Position numbers and translations under genes: made by a program | Notes under the pieces: model-generated | The model's input: only the letters and a program-made list of their open reading frames with translations | The model's database searches: none | What the model was told of the DNA's origin: nothing | In this document: in pieces, positions 16,819 through 28,025 of the stretch | Layout: each line of letters begins with the position of its first letter | Numbering within the stretch: the stretch's first letter is position 1 | DNA from: Symsagittifera roscoffensis | Taxonomy: Eukaryota; Xenacoelomorpha; Acoela; Convolutidae | Direction: 5' to 3' | DNA: 64,000 bases | NCBI RefSeq assembly: GCF_963678635.1 | Contig: NC_087071.1 | Location: 13,343,088-13,407,087 of the forward strand

Positions 16819-18032
16819 ACCCTCCGCTCCGGGCGTATGCCCGATTTAGAGGTCTTAATGACCGTTGTTGTACTAGGGGGAAGGTGCGTACCCTCCGTCT
16901 AGTACAATTTAGCTTTTTAACTTAGTTAACACCGAAAATTCCGGGGGCCGGAGGGTTAGGTGGGAAGTCATGAATCCGCTTGTCCCGAGGTCCCGGGACC
17001 AAAAACAACTAAAGAGAAAGCGTAAAACCAAACAAAAATAGTGTATAACCAAGAAAAAGCCAAAAATATATTTATTTAAAAACAAAAAAGTACAAAAAAC
17101 AGTAAAAAATCCAAAAAAGACCAAAAACAGTAAAAAACATAAAGTGACAGTTTATATGTTATTTCCGGACGAGATGTGATCTGACCTTCCTATTTGTTGT
17201 TGTTTCAGATTGATTTATATCGTTTCTGATAGAAAGGTTGTGTGTTTTGGTGAAGGGTTGGATACCCTCCCTCGAGTGTAATTTGAGTGTTTAAGCACGT
17301 TAATGGTGATTTTGCCGGTGACCGGAGGGTAGAATGGCAAGCTGACCGACGTGTTTCACGCTCAACAGGGACATCAAGGGCAACATCTGCAACGACTGTT
17401 GGGTATCGTTGAAGCAATTTTAGTATCGTCCGGGTACTATTTCATTAAAACTTAAGTGGTGGGGGGCACGATTGGCGCGGTCCGATTGTACCCTCCATCG
17501 ATTACAAATTTCCGAGTTAAGGGTCTTAATTCGGGTATTTTGGTGCAAAGGAGGGTATAGTACTATTCATTAACGACTATTAATAGATCATTATCCTTAT
17601 TATATATTACTTATCTCCTATTTAGACCCAAGAAACAGCCATTTTTGTCGAAAATTACCGATTTTCGACCAAACTGTAGACCCCCAAATTTTTGGATATC
17701 CGAGCTTTTCCGAACAACAAAAAGCTTTTATATAGGGAGTAGCTACGTAGTTCGACCCCCCTAACTAAAGAAACCGCGTGAGAAAAGACTCAGTAGAAGT
17801 TGGAAAAAACCAAAATTTTTCGGTCAAAATTTCGATAATTTTCTGAATTTTGTCAATCTGTTTTGGGGATCGAGTTTTTGAGTTTTTAGAGTTAGAGCAA
17901 TAAAATTTTTTGCGTTAGGAGCGTGCTAGCATAACGTGCTCGGTTACTAGAGAAATTTTTGGGTAACCCTCCGAGTAGCTCCGTGGATAGAGCTATCGAC
18001 TTAAGGTTTGGAAAAGGAAGGAATCGGAGGGT
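16819..18032 (+). repeat. Five 67-bp inverted-repeat modules in the LTR (U0-U4)
   Basis: Modules lie at 16819-16885, 16890-16956, 17264-17330, 17490-17556 and 17966-18032. Each begins ACCCTCC, ends GGAGGGT (GGAAGGT in the first) and has exactly 53 bp between. Four of the five cores contain a central TTAA, and two or three show a TTAAS-NNN-STTAA inner palindrome; in the fourth it forms a 10-bp stem (CCGAGTTAAG / CTTAATTCGG). The cores are otherwise diverged, so equal length with paired ends is the conserved feature. Further motif copies without a partner occur at 15955 and 16206. Confidence 0.8.
17966..18032 (+). promoter_or_regulatory. LTR module U4 with tRNA-like A box
   Basis: Inside the fifth module, TAGCTCCGTGG (17976-17987 region) fits the RNA polymerase III A-box consensus and sits in a D-arm-like GCTC...GAGC hairpin. 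The module ends pair (CCCTCCG/CGGAGGG) and are followed by T and CCA. The same A box is unchanged in copy C (reverse complement of 52,485-52,495), where GGATTCGATAG and a T run also follow. The anticodon and T arms do not fold properly in copy A, so this is tRNA-like at most and not a tRNA gene. Confidence 0.35.
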
Positions 18033-18184
18033 CCAAATTTGATAGTTTTTGGCCAAATTTTTGTTTCTAAACCAATTTTGGTCCAGTTTTTTGCATTATT
18101 CCAGTGTCGTACAGGGCTACTACGCTCATTTCAAGTATTTTTAGGCACTTTCGACCGGAATTGCGGAAAAAGTCTGAGAATCCC

Positions 18185-18930
18185 AACCCAAACTCCACTC
18201 TTTTGTCGGATTTTGGTACGGAAGGTGCAGTCACCTCTTCTTCCAAGACCAGTCCCAATTTGGTCTGGGGATTGGTGGCGCTCTTAATCGTTACAATTCT
18301 CGACGTCCAGAATTTTAGCAACACTGCCTGCTCGTAATCGAAGAAGCAATCGCGTATGTCTTCACTCAGGAAAGGGTTGTACGCTATCCCTATGATTCCG
18401 GATACGTAGCTGTACGACTTCGTCTTGATCGGTCCACAGTACTCGCTGGATTTTGGCAGTGCCCCCATGGATTCTTTAGTGAGTCTCAGCTCCTTGTTTG
18501 AAAATCTCCTGATTTCGTCTATCTTTCTCATGGGCTCTCCCTCCTCGGGTTCTTTCATATTCACCCTCATCGGTTTGCTTTGCTGCATATCCAGCAGTGC
18601 TAGCAAGAGTAAAGCTTTCGCTCGCTCATCGCCCTCCCTCAACATCTTAACACAGGTGTTCAATGCAGGTACTGAAATCTGCTCTATCATGAATCGAATG
18701 AAACAGAGAGCGTCTCTCCGCTTCGCACACGCTACCGCTGCTCCCTCTTGAATTATCAGATCCCTCAGGTTCGTCATAAGGAAAACCTTCTCTTCTTTTG
18801 ACCTCTTCCTTTCTTCTGAATCATATTCTTCGCGAGTCAGTCCCATCATGCACCAGGCAAACCTCAGTTGTAACTCGGTTCTCATGTAAGGTACTGCCAT
18901 GAGAGCGTGTATTCTTGGCGCAGTCCTCAT
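18185..18930 (-). pseudogene. ORF2 segment d of element B, middle part
   Basis: It aligns with A segment d around FDYEQVIVLNFW: here AVPYMRTELQLRFAWCMMGL, CAKRRDALCFIRFMIEQISV, FSNKELRLTKESM, YVSGIIGIAYNPFLSED and FFDYEQAVLLKFW. Coding homology ends at about 18,185 (KRVEFGLG); the residues read beyond that come from the LTR of element A. It is separated from the next segment by a short broken stretch. Confidence 0.75.
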
Positions 18931-18948
18931 CTCTTCATCGAAGTACCG

Positions 18949-20233
18949 TTACACCACTGCTTTCCATGGAAGGCTCACCAACTGCTCCATCGTTTCTGCC
19001 TGTATCTCAGACGACGCTAAAGTCCCGTACGCCTTCTGCTCGAGGGTGGTGCCTTGCAACATTGTCTCCAGATAACCCTCCATGGCACTCTTGTCTTCCA
19101 GAGCTATCACATACCCTCTAGCCGAGTTTCGATACTCCAACATTTCCATGTATCCACCGGCGGGTTCATCTATCGACACAGCCTCCCATACTGTCAGTCG
19201 GTTATACTCTACTGGTACTAGTTGTCCTGCGACATTTCCCTTTCCGTGATTCATGGGAGATGGCTTAAAGTCTTTCACTGTGCTCTCTCGACATTGGCTG
19301 AGTATTTCCATTTCTAAGGTCGCTCCGGTCAGAGTGCGGTCACGCCTTTTGGATTTGTAATCTGTTGACTTTATTCCCGCCATGAGAATGGGTGGCACCA
19401 TCGCTATATCAGTCAACATTTTATCCGTGCCAGGCAATTGATAATCTCCCTTCACACTCATCAAGCTTGTCAAGGACTTCCCGCATCAAGGGTCGGTTGA
19501 GACCTGTATTCAGAATGGACTGGGTCCCATAGCTCTGAACCACTGTCCAGACTTCTTCCATGAACGCCACTCTGTCCAATCTGCATCCCGTTCTACTCTC
19601 ATGGTCTCGTTGATGTACTTCCCATTCTTCTTCGGGCATTGTTCCCAAAAAAGGTACTCTGGCTGAGCCCTCTATTCTTCTTCTTCTAGGCGATTCCATG
19701 AGGATTCTTTGTTCGTTTTTTCTTGAATTGCCAGGAGAGCTGCTCTCCGGCAAATTCCGTTTCATTTCCATAAAGGCTGACGGAGGCTCCAGAGTCGAAA
19801 TGCCTTCATCCGCTGGCTCAGTCGTCTCCAACGTATCCGCGTTGTTCTCAAGATCACTGACGATATTGAAATCCAGGCTGGATACTCCTCTTGTCGATGC
19901 TCTGTCGTTTTCCCCACTAGCTTGATTTGCATCTTGTTGCATGGGTTCTTCGGTTTGACGGCTTCCTCCCTGTCCGTCATCTCCTTCTGACATATCCTTC
20001 TTTGAGCTCGAGGGTCCTTGCTTATCATTGTCGGTTCCTTCCGGAAACTTCGGTATGAGCAATGTACCGGCCGATCTATATTCCTCTTCTCCATGGACCA
20101 CTTTGATTTCCTCACAACCGAAGGGTGCTAGGAAGGTTCTCGTCCGCAGCGTTCCCACTACCGTCAACTCCGGTTTCACACTAGTCAAGATCAAGGAGGC
20201 CTCAGGCAGTTCGGTCCTGCCTCTCATCTTCAT
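18949..20233 (-). pseudogene. ORF2 segment d of element B, N-terminal part (frameshifted)
   Basis: Two overlapping frames (19421-20233 and 18949-19473) together match A: LMESPRRRRIEGSARVPFLG, MPEEEWEVHQRD, YGTQSILNTGLNRPLMREVL, then ATLEMEILSQC, VEYNRLTVWEAV and EPAGGYMEMLEYRNSARGYV. The frame changes near 19,450. Copy A has a longer basic stretch at this place, so B may also carry a deletion. The acidic low-complexity part (about 19,750-20,000) is present as in A. Confidence 0.7.
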
Positions 20234-20335
20234 AGGCGCTAAGCCTAATCCCGCCCATTCCTCGTCAAATCTTCCCGGCTTGGGAGTCGCGGCGTTGCTT
20301 ATTCGCCTTCTCGTCGCTTGATCCGTATAGACAAA

Positions 20336-21762
20336 TCATGAGTACTGTAACACGGCGGCATTTCTTCCCACAAAGTTTGTATCCGTCGTTGCCACGAAAT
20401 TCCCTATTCTCCTTTCATTGGTTTCAAATGCTCTCAACCTAGGAGTTTGTACCACGGAGACTGCTCCGAGCAACATCCTTCTTATCAGAGGGAATTCAGG
20501 GATTGCCTCCGGCAGCTTCTCGTAATCACCCCAGTCTTTCGTCTCTTCTCTCACTTTGTGATATGCTGCAGTGAGACAAGGAAATCTGGTCATTTCACCA
20601 TTCGTCTTGTCATAGGGTCTAAGATTCCAGAGCTTTGGAAACACCTCGATGTGTCCTCTTTCTACTTCTCCCATGCGATCACGGAAGTGATCGTCAAAGT
20701 TGATGACTGTCATCTCTGGCTTTGATATTTTCGCAATTAACAGATCTTCACTCATGAGCTCCCGCAATGCGTGCTGCTCACACCAGTTCAGTGCACTACC
20801 GTCCACTGCTGATATGAGGTTCAGGTGCAGCACCGACCTCCTAAACGCCTCCTCCTTAACGTCAGGGAACGCAAACGTGACTGCTGGTCCATAGATCACT
20901 GTCACAAACTCCGTGGCTCCTCTGATCAGTGCTAAGGGATCGGTTCTCATAGCTAAGCTCAGAGCAGTTAACAGGGGCATGCCTCCAACATGTCGTCTAA
21001 CATCATCTTCTCTTTCGATAGTCTCATCTTCTCCCATTCCAAAGCGATTTTGTTGTAAGAGATATTGGATAAGAGTGTGTCTCAGGTCTCTTATTTTATT
21101 CCACGAGTCCGTGGATTTCTTCATATCTAAATTCCTCACACTCTCTCTCATCTGCTCTGGACAACGTGTCAATTTCCTTAGTCCTCCCAAGTATCCGTGG
21201 GTAATCGCAATCAGTGGTAGAAGCCCATCTAACCGCTGGTTCTGAATTCCTTCGGTGAGCAGCATCGCCGGCCCTTTCACGAAACTCTCTGCTCCAAACG
21301 TCACGAACAAGGCTAGTAGTTCCACTATTGACACTTCGACTACTGCTTGGAGGAAATCCTTTATCAAGTAATGAGAGACTTTCGGGTAGATTTTGCCAAG
21401 AAGGACGCGGTCCATCCGGCTCCCAACCCTTCCAGCATGCTGTCTGTCCGTTCAAAGCCTTCCTGTCTCTTCACTTCCTGGGTCCAGAAGGTTTCCAGGG
21501 TAATCTGACACATTCTGTTTACAAATTCAGCGGTCTTTTCTTCAGCATTCTCCGCCAGGTTCACCTCCTTTAACAAGTAGGCATGGATCTTCGTGATCAA
21601 CACAGGGCTTTGCTCAAAAGCATCTGCACCCAATGCCGCTACTCGAGGACTTAGGTGTAGCCACTGGTTTGCTTCCGGCTTGGTTCTCAAAACCATCGCC
21701 TCCAAATGAGCTCTAGTCTCTTGGGAATTTTTCCTTCTCGTGTTTTCACCTGTCGCTTCCAT
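20336..21762 (-). pseudogene. ORF2 segment c of element B
   Basis: It is homologous to A 9,560-10,990: WLHLSPRVAALGADAFEQSP, then ALFVTFGAESFVKGPA, QRLDGLLPLIAITHGYLGGL, MPLLTALSLAMRTDPLALI and RRMLLGAVSV. A frameshift lies near 21,400. The stop before 20,336 (TGA) is in frame with the following sequence, and translation continues without shift into segment d, confirming that c and d belong to one reading frame. Confidence 0.75.
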
Positions 21763-21771
21763 TGCTCGGAA

Positions 21772-22509
21772 TCATAAATCGTTGGATATCGCTACGACCA
21801 CTCGATGGTCGTCGTCTATTCCCGGTTTCAGTTTGAGCTGTCGACTGAAATTGGACAGTTCCAACCCCAGCACCTCGTCCAACACCAACATGTGCAGCGG
21901 ATGGTCCTTGAATCCTCTCATCGCGTTCGAGATATCTGACCACACTGCAGGTAGTTCAGCCCTGAGTGGCCTCAGGTTCTCCATCTCTATCATGCGATTT
22001 GGGGCTGATATGATCACATCATATTTTCTTTCGAAAGCAAGGTCACAATCGCATACACGAATTGCAGTCCATCCGGGAGATATGCATACCCCGGAGACAA
22101 CGCGAATACTACTCTCGGTATCACTTTGGTGAACGACCCCTCCTTCGTCGCATCCACCACTTCACCCATCGACTCAAGGATATCTTTGTGGCCGGGACCA
22201 CACAGCATTCTCTGCCGTTGTAGGATCTCTGAGTCTGCTCAGAAAACCTCTACTGTGTAGATGGTCATTGATGCCAGCAAGCATGATCGTAATTGGGTTC
22301 ATGTCCGTCTGTCTTTGTACCCCTATAGCCAGAGATACCGATTGCAGTAGGTCCAGATCGACCGCTGCCAACATTATGACGTCCGGCCAAAACAGAGACT
22401 TGGAAGTATTCACGAACTCTGAATTCGCTACTATCATGATCTTGGCCTTCCTCATTTCTGCTTTGTCATATACGGCGAGGATGGTCTCATCTTTCTTTAT
22501 CGCTTTCAA
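21772..22509 (-). pseudogene. ORF2 segment b of element B: degenerate SGNH-like domain
   Basis: Reads AKIMIVANSEFVNTSKSLFW, ITIMLAGINDHLHSRGFLSR, VVFALSPGYAYLPDGLQFVY and ELPAVWSDISNAMRGFKDH in three overlapping frames. The block III equivalent is GIND here, against GSND in A. No catalytic Ser is evident at the first block (ANSEF), which supports the view that this second domain is not an active hydrolase. Two in-frame TGA codons (near 22,664 and 22,518) separate it from segment a. Confidence 0.65.
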
Positions 22510-22662
22510 CCCGCCGAATCAAAGAACATCACCATCTTTTTTCACTAGTTTCGGGTATATTCTTTCCTTTACATGACATGGGGGTGAGCTCACTTGCCTG
22601 AACATCTTCACATGTTGTCCGATCGGCGCCCTTGTCACCAGAAATATTCCAGGTCGCTCTTC

Positions 22663-24976
22663 TCAACTCCCTTCATCATGATTCAATCTCACATCCTGCA
22701 ATGGTCTCGCGTTCACTGGTCCCATTGTGTTGTTAGAGGACAGTTTCTCTAGGTCAGCAAATCTTAAGGCCGTCGTGGAACTGAAATTTATGCTAGCGGC
22801 TATCAACCAGTCTACGCCGGTTATCGAGTACAGTCTGCTGACGGGTAGCCTCGCTTCATTCAGCATCCTCCTTGCATCTTCGATGAAGCTCACCCTCTGG
22901 AGATCCAGCTTCATTAGTTCATCTTTGTATACATGCCAGGGAGATGGTATTGGTCTTGACCACATCAACGAGCCTCTGCTCGGGCTTCTCTCCTCTCGAC
23001 TGGTACTTGTCGTCTCCGATCTCGTGTCCGATCTGAACGTACTGGCTGTCTCTTCGATTGGGTTGACAGGTCCTATTCTTCTCCTAGGATGGATGGTCCT
23101 CCTCATCGGCGCTCCTCCCAATCGATCCTGAACGTCTGTCCTTTGACCTGGTTCGCTGGAGCTCTGCTGTCTGTAGTTCGTGACGGCCGGGACCGTCCCC
23201 AAGCGTGTTTCCAGGCTAGGAGGCACAAAGGTGGTAATCACCGCGTCATTCGATTTTCCTTCTTCCTTTAGCACTCCTGTGTCAAAGAGTTCTGCTTCTA
23301 ACTCATCCAATCGCTCCTGGAAGACTCTGTTCAGCCAAGCTTGTCCTTCTATACTATCGAAGTGGAGTGCATTCCGACTTGCGAGATTCCTCAAAATATT
23401 GTTCCACCTGACCACTCCTTCGTTGTGCCTTCTCCCTGCTGCTGTCAAGCTTCTTGTATTCATAGGCACAATGCAAACGGTCAGTACCGCGCAGTTGAAC
23501 TTCTGCCAGAGAGTAGTGAACAAGCACACCATCATCGATTCCCATAGTGCTTCCGCCTCATCCGAACTTCTCGAGATGTTGTTCGTTCCAATCTGGATCA
23601 TCACACTGGGGATCCTCCCTGGATTGATTAGTTCCACCATCCGGTATAACTGGGCTATAGTCGCTCCTCCGAAGGCCATCACTGTGGTGACCCAAGAGGT
23701 CCTCAAATTCGATAGTATTCTGACCAAGCTGTCTCCCAGTATCAGATGTGATGTCCCCAGTGGCGGTTGTTGCAGGTTTACTGCCGGGTTCCAAGTCGCT
23801 TGATTGAAGCAAGCTCTCGGATCTGTCTCCGGAACTCCCGTGAGGTTATATCTCAATTGATTGTTCTTTTGTATGTCTATTACACGTGACACTTTCTTCG
23901 CTGGCATCTTCTGTATTCTTCCTTCTGGGGCCTTAGAGCTCCCCATTAGTGGCGTCACGTCGCTTATTCCCTGTCTGATCACGGTCTGGGATAGTCGTAC
24001 TCTGCCCGTGTCGTCGATCGTTCCATAGGGTGCAGTCACCCCGGAACCTGGCGCATTCTTGTTGGCGACCAGTCGTCCAGCTGTCTCTATCAGCTTCCTC
24101 ACCGTTTGTTCCACGACGGTGTCACCCAAGGTGTCACTAGGGTCCGTGATTGTCACTCGATCTGTCGCTGTCGGGAGCCGTGTCTCCGTTGTCTGACTCA
24201 TTTCTCGAGGCGTCAAGAGCTCCATCGGGGACTGCCCATGAGGAATACTCCTTGCAGGTATCACTTTCTCCACGGCCGTTGTCAACGCCATCCGTTCCGA
24301 TCGCTCCTTGTAGTCCTGCCTCAAGCGCTCAATTTCTTGACCCTGCTTTTTGTTGCAGTCTTCGAACATATTTTTCCACATGTCTCTGTCGTCCTCCGCA
24401 ATGAGCATGGTCTTAGTCACCTCGTCCAGCTCCTTTTTTGTTCTTTCTAGTTCGTCCTTCATCCCATCCAGATCTTGCATGGTGTGGTTCGTCTGAACCT
24501 TTTGTTCTACTTTCGCCCTCTTTGGTGGCACATCTGCTCTCAAGGGTGAACCAGACGAGGCAGCCTCGCTATTCATCTCCTGATGCATTCTCGCCAGCCC
24601 AGGTTTGGGCTTGGAGGGCATAGGCATTTCACCTGATTGGAACGTCCTATAACTTCCCAATCCAGGCTCATTCGCCAAGTCACTCCCTGAGAGAGCCCCG
24701 TTTCTCCACCTCATCACTCTCATGTTCGGGCGGTCTAGTACTCCCCTCTCTCCATATGCTGCCATCAACAGGACTTCGGTTGTCATGCCCCAAGATGTTG
24801 ATCAGGGCAGTCAGCAACATGACTACCTCTGGGTCCTCCAGAGCAAAGTCTCGATCCATCAGCCGACGATAGATCGCATCTATCATCGGTCCTACATATG
24901 CCTCTGCCAGGTCCATCATTTCATCCAAGTTGAAATTATCCATTCTGTTCTTCAAGTTCGATTCGGTTTGATTCAA
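22663..24976 (-). pseudogene. ORF2 segment a of element B: SGNH hydrolase with damaged catalytic end
   Basis: The start (24,976) gives AIYRRLMDRDFALEDPEVVM; a frameshift near 24,785 leads to the 707-codon frame. Coiled coil, then SGNH blocks LILGDSLVRIL, AFGGATIAQ and IGTNNISRS. Around block V about 25 residues are missing relative to A and the Asp is Asn (NALHFD instead of DGVHFN), so the catalytic Asp is lost while His remains. This copy runs without a stop from the hydrolase into the start of segment b (VSRLYSITGVDWLIA), direct evidence that a and b are one protein. Confidence 0.8.
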
Positions 24977-25316
24977 AGGTTTGACTCAATTGAGTAATTA
25001 AACGATCAATCAGGATCTAGAAAAGAAGTCGCGAATATCACACTGGTCAGTTTCACCTTAACTTCTCGTTAAAATTCATTTAAAAACAGTCAGATAAAAA
25101 GATTTTTATCCTAAAATTTATTAAAATCAATCGGTCTCTAAAATTTTGGAATTCGACCTAAGATTGGACAGTCCAAACTTTGGATCTATTCCTAAGATCG
25201 TCATTCAGTTGTTCATGGTCACTAACCCCTTCTCACGCACGATCTTAATAACATAACACACATATCACACATAGCACACAACTTAGGCTTTAGCCTAACA
25301 CCCTCTTGCACGTCAC
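24977..25316 (-). other. Spacer between pol and ORF2 in element B
   Basis: AT-rich, no gene. It contains a short hairpin AGGC/GCCT at about 25,283. Similarity to the A spacer is weak by eye, although position and length are the same. Confidence 0.5.
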
Positions 25317-26065
25317 TCAGCCTATACTTAAGTAAAATTTCTTATGTAAATATACTTGTATAATAGTATCAGAGAATATCGCGTGTACAAGCGCGTACAA
25401 TTCCCGAGGATGCAGTCGTCCTCTGTTCGGGTCGTACACTAGAAGCGAAAGCTCCTTCACGTCAATTTCCACGAGGAAGTCCCTCAACCTCGTCAAGGAC
25501 AAGACTAGGTTCTCTGGGTCCACGTGCTGCTTCTCCGTCGCTCTCGTTACCAAGAAGCATAGGTACTTCCCCGGTATCTGTGACGCCGCCGGAGGTAAGG
25601 CCGCTACGCCCCCTAACCCTGGTCTTTGCTTCCAAAGGAATTCCACGTTTTTGTGTTCTCTCTTAAAATCTGCCGCTAACGCTGTCCTAAAACTCATGAC
25701 TGCTGTGATTGCTATCGCACATATTCTATTTGTGAGTATGAAATCACTGTCTGTTAGTATTATGTTACTTGAATATTCATTTGGTAAGTTAAAATATGAC
25801 TCAAATACTCTCCCTATGTCAGGTTTCATAGGTTCTTTGCCTGTTTCTGCTTCTAAGTCTCCTGTTTCTTTGCTACTCTTAATTTTTTTATTATCAAATT
25901 TTCAGTGTGGGTAAGTCCTACCCCCACTCCCCGGACAAAAATATTCATCGACGTCCCCGTCAATCGCATACCGGGTATCAAGTCGAGGTTAGAAGCTGGA
26001 ATGAGTAGTTGTCCTTCCTGGGCAGCCCAGGAAGGATCATCTCGTTCGGTCTTGATGTATTTCAT
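25317..26065 (-). pseudogene. Macrodomain-like C terminus of Pol, element B
   Basis: 25317-25829 (170 codons) is an undamaged copy of the tail: ILTDSDFILTNRICAIAIT, MSFRTALAADFKREHKNVEF, GKYLCFLVTRATEKQHV, LVYDPNRGRLHPRELYALV. Preserved residues versus A are spread over the whole domain, as expected for selection on protein function. 25853-26065, in another frame, is the segment before it and contains the polypurine-like motif. The last codons (YLHKKFYLSIG) match copy C. Confidence 0.7.
25927..25938 (-). promoter_or_regulatory. Central-PPT-like motif in element B pol
   Basis: The reverse complement reads TTGTCCGGGGAG followed by TGGGGGTAGG, identical to A 5184-5195 and at the equivalent place before the macro-like domain. 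Confidence 0.5.
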
Positions 26066-26753
26066 GCTTCACGATCTACGTCTTGAATTGTGACGCTGGT
26101 CTCCTCTGGGTCCGACGTCATTTCGTTCAGCCATTCTAAGACACGCATGTTCGTCAAGTCTTGTTCATATGACTGCTGTTTGTCGTCGTCGAATTCTACC
26201 TCGGGTTTCGACCAGTCGTCAACCCATTCATCGTCGTGATCATCGACTATGTCAATGTCTTGTGACGCAGTTATTTCCTCTAGACCCACTACTTCCTCCA
26301 CTATCTTCTTTAGATCTATCATATCCACTACAAAGTCGTCACCGTAAGGATTGTACTTCTTTCTTGGTCTCGTCCCGTCCTTCTGACGAGTCTGTATCGT
26401 GAACTGAAGATCCGGTTCCAAGTTCTTGGGAACCTCTATCTGTTCGGGATCCTGCCAATCCTCATCTGCGTAGGGTAAGGTTTCATCATCTGCTTCGATC
26501 ACCTCGTTTGGATCCAAGTCCAGTGGTGTATTTGTTCCTTCTCTATGACTTCGTTTCCATCGTTCTTCTCCCTGGTGCCCTTCTCATTGACCTCACAAGC
26601 AGGATCCATCATTAGATAATCTCCTTCTTCCATGTCTGCAGGTATACACCAGTCTTCTTTTGATGGATTGTGTGGCTTAATGTTCTCGTAGTGGGCGGCT
26701 CGGCCAGTACTCAGTCTATAAAAGCGTCCCTCCTGGTGCACCTCTGTAATCAT
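26062..26753 (-). pseudogene. Integrase C-terminal module and acidic linker, element B
   Basis: 26499-26753 reads ITEVHQEGRFYRLSTGRAAH, the end of the GPY/F-like module; 26062-26517 is the acidic linker (DDETLPYADEDWQDPEQIE, KKYNPYGDDFVVDMI). A frameshift near 26,510 joins them. Both match A 4,375-5,060 in order. Confidence 0.75.
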
Positions 26754-26819
26754 GAAGGGTCCCCTCCACTTTTTTAGGAGTTTTTTCGTCCCTTTCGGTG
26801 GTATAACATTCTGAAATAC

Positions 26820-28016
26820 CTATAGGTAGTCTCCCACCGAGTAAGCTTTTGCACCAGCTGCTTTCTTGTCAAATTTTTTCCTCTGCCTTGCCTGTGCTTG
26901 CTGAGTATTTCGTCTAAGCAAATCGTTCAACTGCTGTTGACGTCTGATCACATCCCTCACGTAAACCTGTGGAGACGTTTTCTTTCCCTCATATTCTGGG
27001 TAGAAAAAGGTTAAGGGTAAAGACTTTTCGTGTCCAGTTAGCATCATGTGTGGACTGACTCCGGTGGTGGAGTGTTGCGTGCTATTATAGGCTCCCATCA
27101 CCTGCTGAAGCTATCTGTCCCAATCGGTCATGTACCTGGAACAATATACCCTCAGCATCGACACTAACGTCCTATTCTGTCTTTCCACTAAGCCATTCGT
27201 CTGGGGGTGGTATGTCGTGGAGTGAGCTTGAGCAACCTGTGAGCGTCTCATAAGCTCTTTCGTAAGCTCTCCTACGAAAGCTGTTCCATTATCCGATTGA
27301 AACGTCATCGGACAACCATGTCTCGCTATCCACGTATTGATCAGGTGGTCGCATGTCTCTTCCGCTGAGGCAGTTATGTAGGGCACGGCCTCTGCATACT
27401 TCGTAAAATGATCTATCATGACCAACACTTGATTATAACCACTGTCTGTCATGCATATCTTTTGGTGATCTATCTGCACCACCTCATTGAATTCAAACGA
27501 CTCGATCGATTGTAAAGGAAATCGCAACTTCCTTGGAGCCTTGACCTGTTGGCATGACAGACATGCTGTTACCCACTTCTCGCATGCCTTTTTCATTCCA
27601 GGCCACTCAAAGCGCTTCAGGATTCTCTTATAAACTTTATCGATCCCCTGATGGCCCATCTGATCATGCGAACTGAATAATAGTTCTGTCTGATAGAGTT
27701 GCGGCAACACTATCGCGTTATACTTGAATAGGACTATGTCTTCTTCTCTTCTTTTGTAAGCCACAATCCCGTCCTTGTTCAAATATAACCTCCCTTCCTT
27801 CTGCATGAAGTACTGTCTCAGGATGAGATAACTATCCTCCTCGAGGTCCCCTTTACCGGGAGAACCATTCTCGATCCACCTTTTCAGGTTGCTTGTCATG
27901 TGAACATTTCTCTGCGCCCTGAGAAGATCCGAGAGTCTGTATCTCGCCTTCAAGTACGTCTTCATGACCCTCATCTGACTATTCAGCTGAATGGGCTGGT
28001 GTGTGTCCTCTTCCAT
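26820..28016 (-). pseudogene. Integrase of element B with complete zinc site and DDE triad
   Basis: The HHCC site is complete (SHDQMGHQG ... CLSCQQ). Catalytic residues lie in QIDHQKICM, FQSDNGTAF and NGLVERQNRTL. A TAG near 27,110 interrupts the protein after the core (YMTDWDR, then LQQVMGAYNSTQHS); copy A reads KHLPQVMGAYNSTEHS here. After it comes the conserved stretch up to YSVGDY (26,820). Confidence 0.88.
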
Positions 28017-28025
28017 CTTAACCCA

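Larger units (their letters stand above)
1..18184 (+). mobile_element. Element A: giant Ty3/Gypsy-type LTR retrotransposon, 5' end outside window, 3' LTR truncated
   Basis: The order is gag, protease, RT, integrase, macro-like tail, spacer, ORF2, 3' UTR, polypurine-like motif, LTR. The RT-before-integrase order and the CX2CX4HX4C, DTGA, YVDD and DD35E motifs place it with Ty3/Gypsy (Metaviridae-like) elements. The window opens inside gag, so the 5' LTR and gag N terminus are missing. By analogy with copy B the full element would be at least 20 kb. The right end stops inside the LTR: homology to the LTR of copy C runs to about 18,183, then reverse-strand ORF2 of copy B begins. The internal region is visibly more GC-rich than the flanking DNA at 54-64 kb. 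Confidence 0.9.
15866..18184 (+). repeat. 3' LTR of element A, truncated
   Basis: It starts TGTGCCATTC. It matches the reverse complement of 53,898 down to about 52,300 (copy C LTR) in patches throughout, and the copy B LTR from about 15,955 onward. Homology ends at about 18,183 within GAAAAAGTCTGAGAATCC, so the last kilobase or more, including the LTR 3' terminus, is missing. Short ORFs inside are not conserved between copies. It contains five inverted-repeat modules and one strongly conserved block, listed separately. Confidence 0.8.

Noticed and set aside
17966-18032. A genuine tRNA gene
   Set aside because: The D arm and paired ends fit, but no proper anticodon and T arms form in copy A, and the copy in C lacks the closing end.
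15753-18337. Short ORFs in the A LTR as small genes
   Set aside because: They are not conserved in the B and C LTRs and several cross the LTR border or module palindromes.
18039-18337. Plus-strand ORFs at the A/B junction as a fusion gene
   Set aside because: They read the LTR of A and the antisense strand of B ORF2; no shared coding frame exists.
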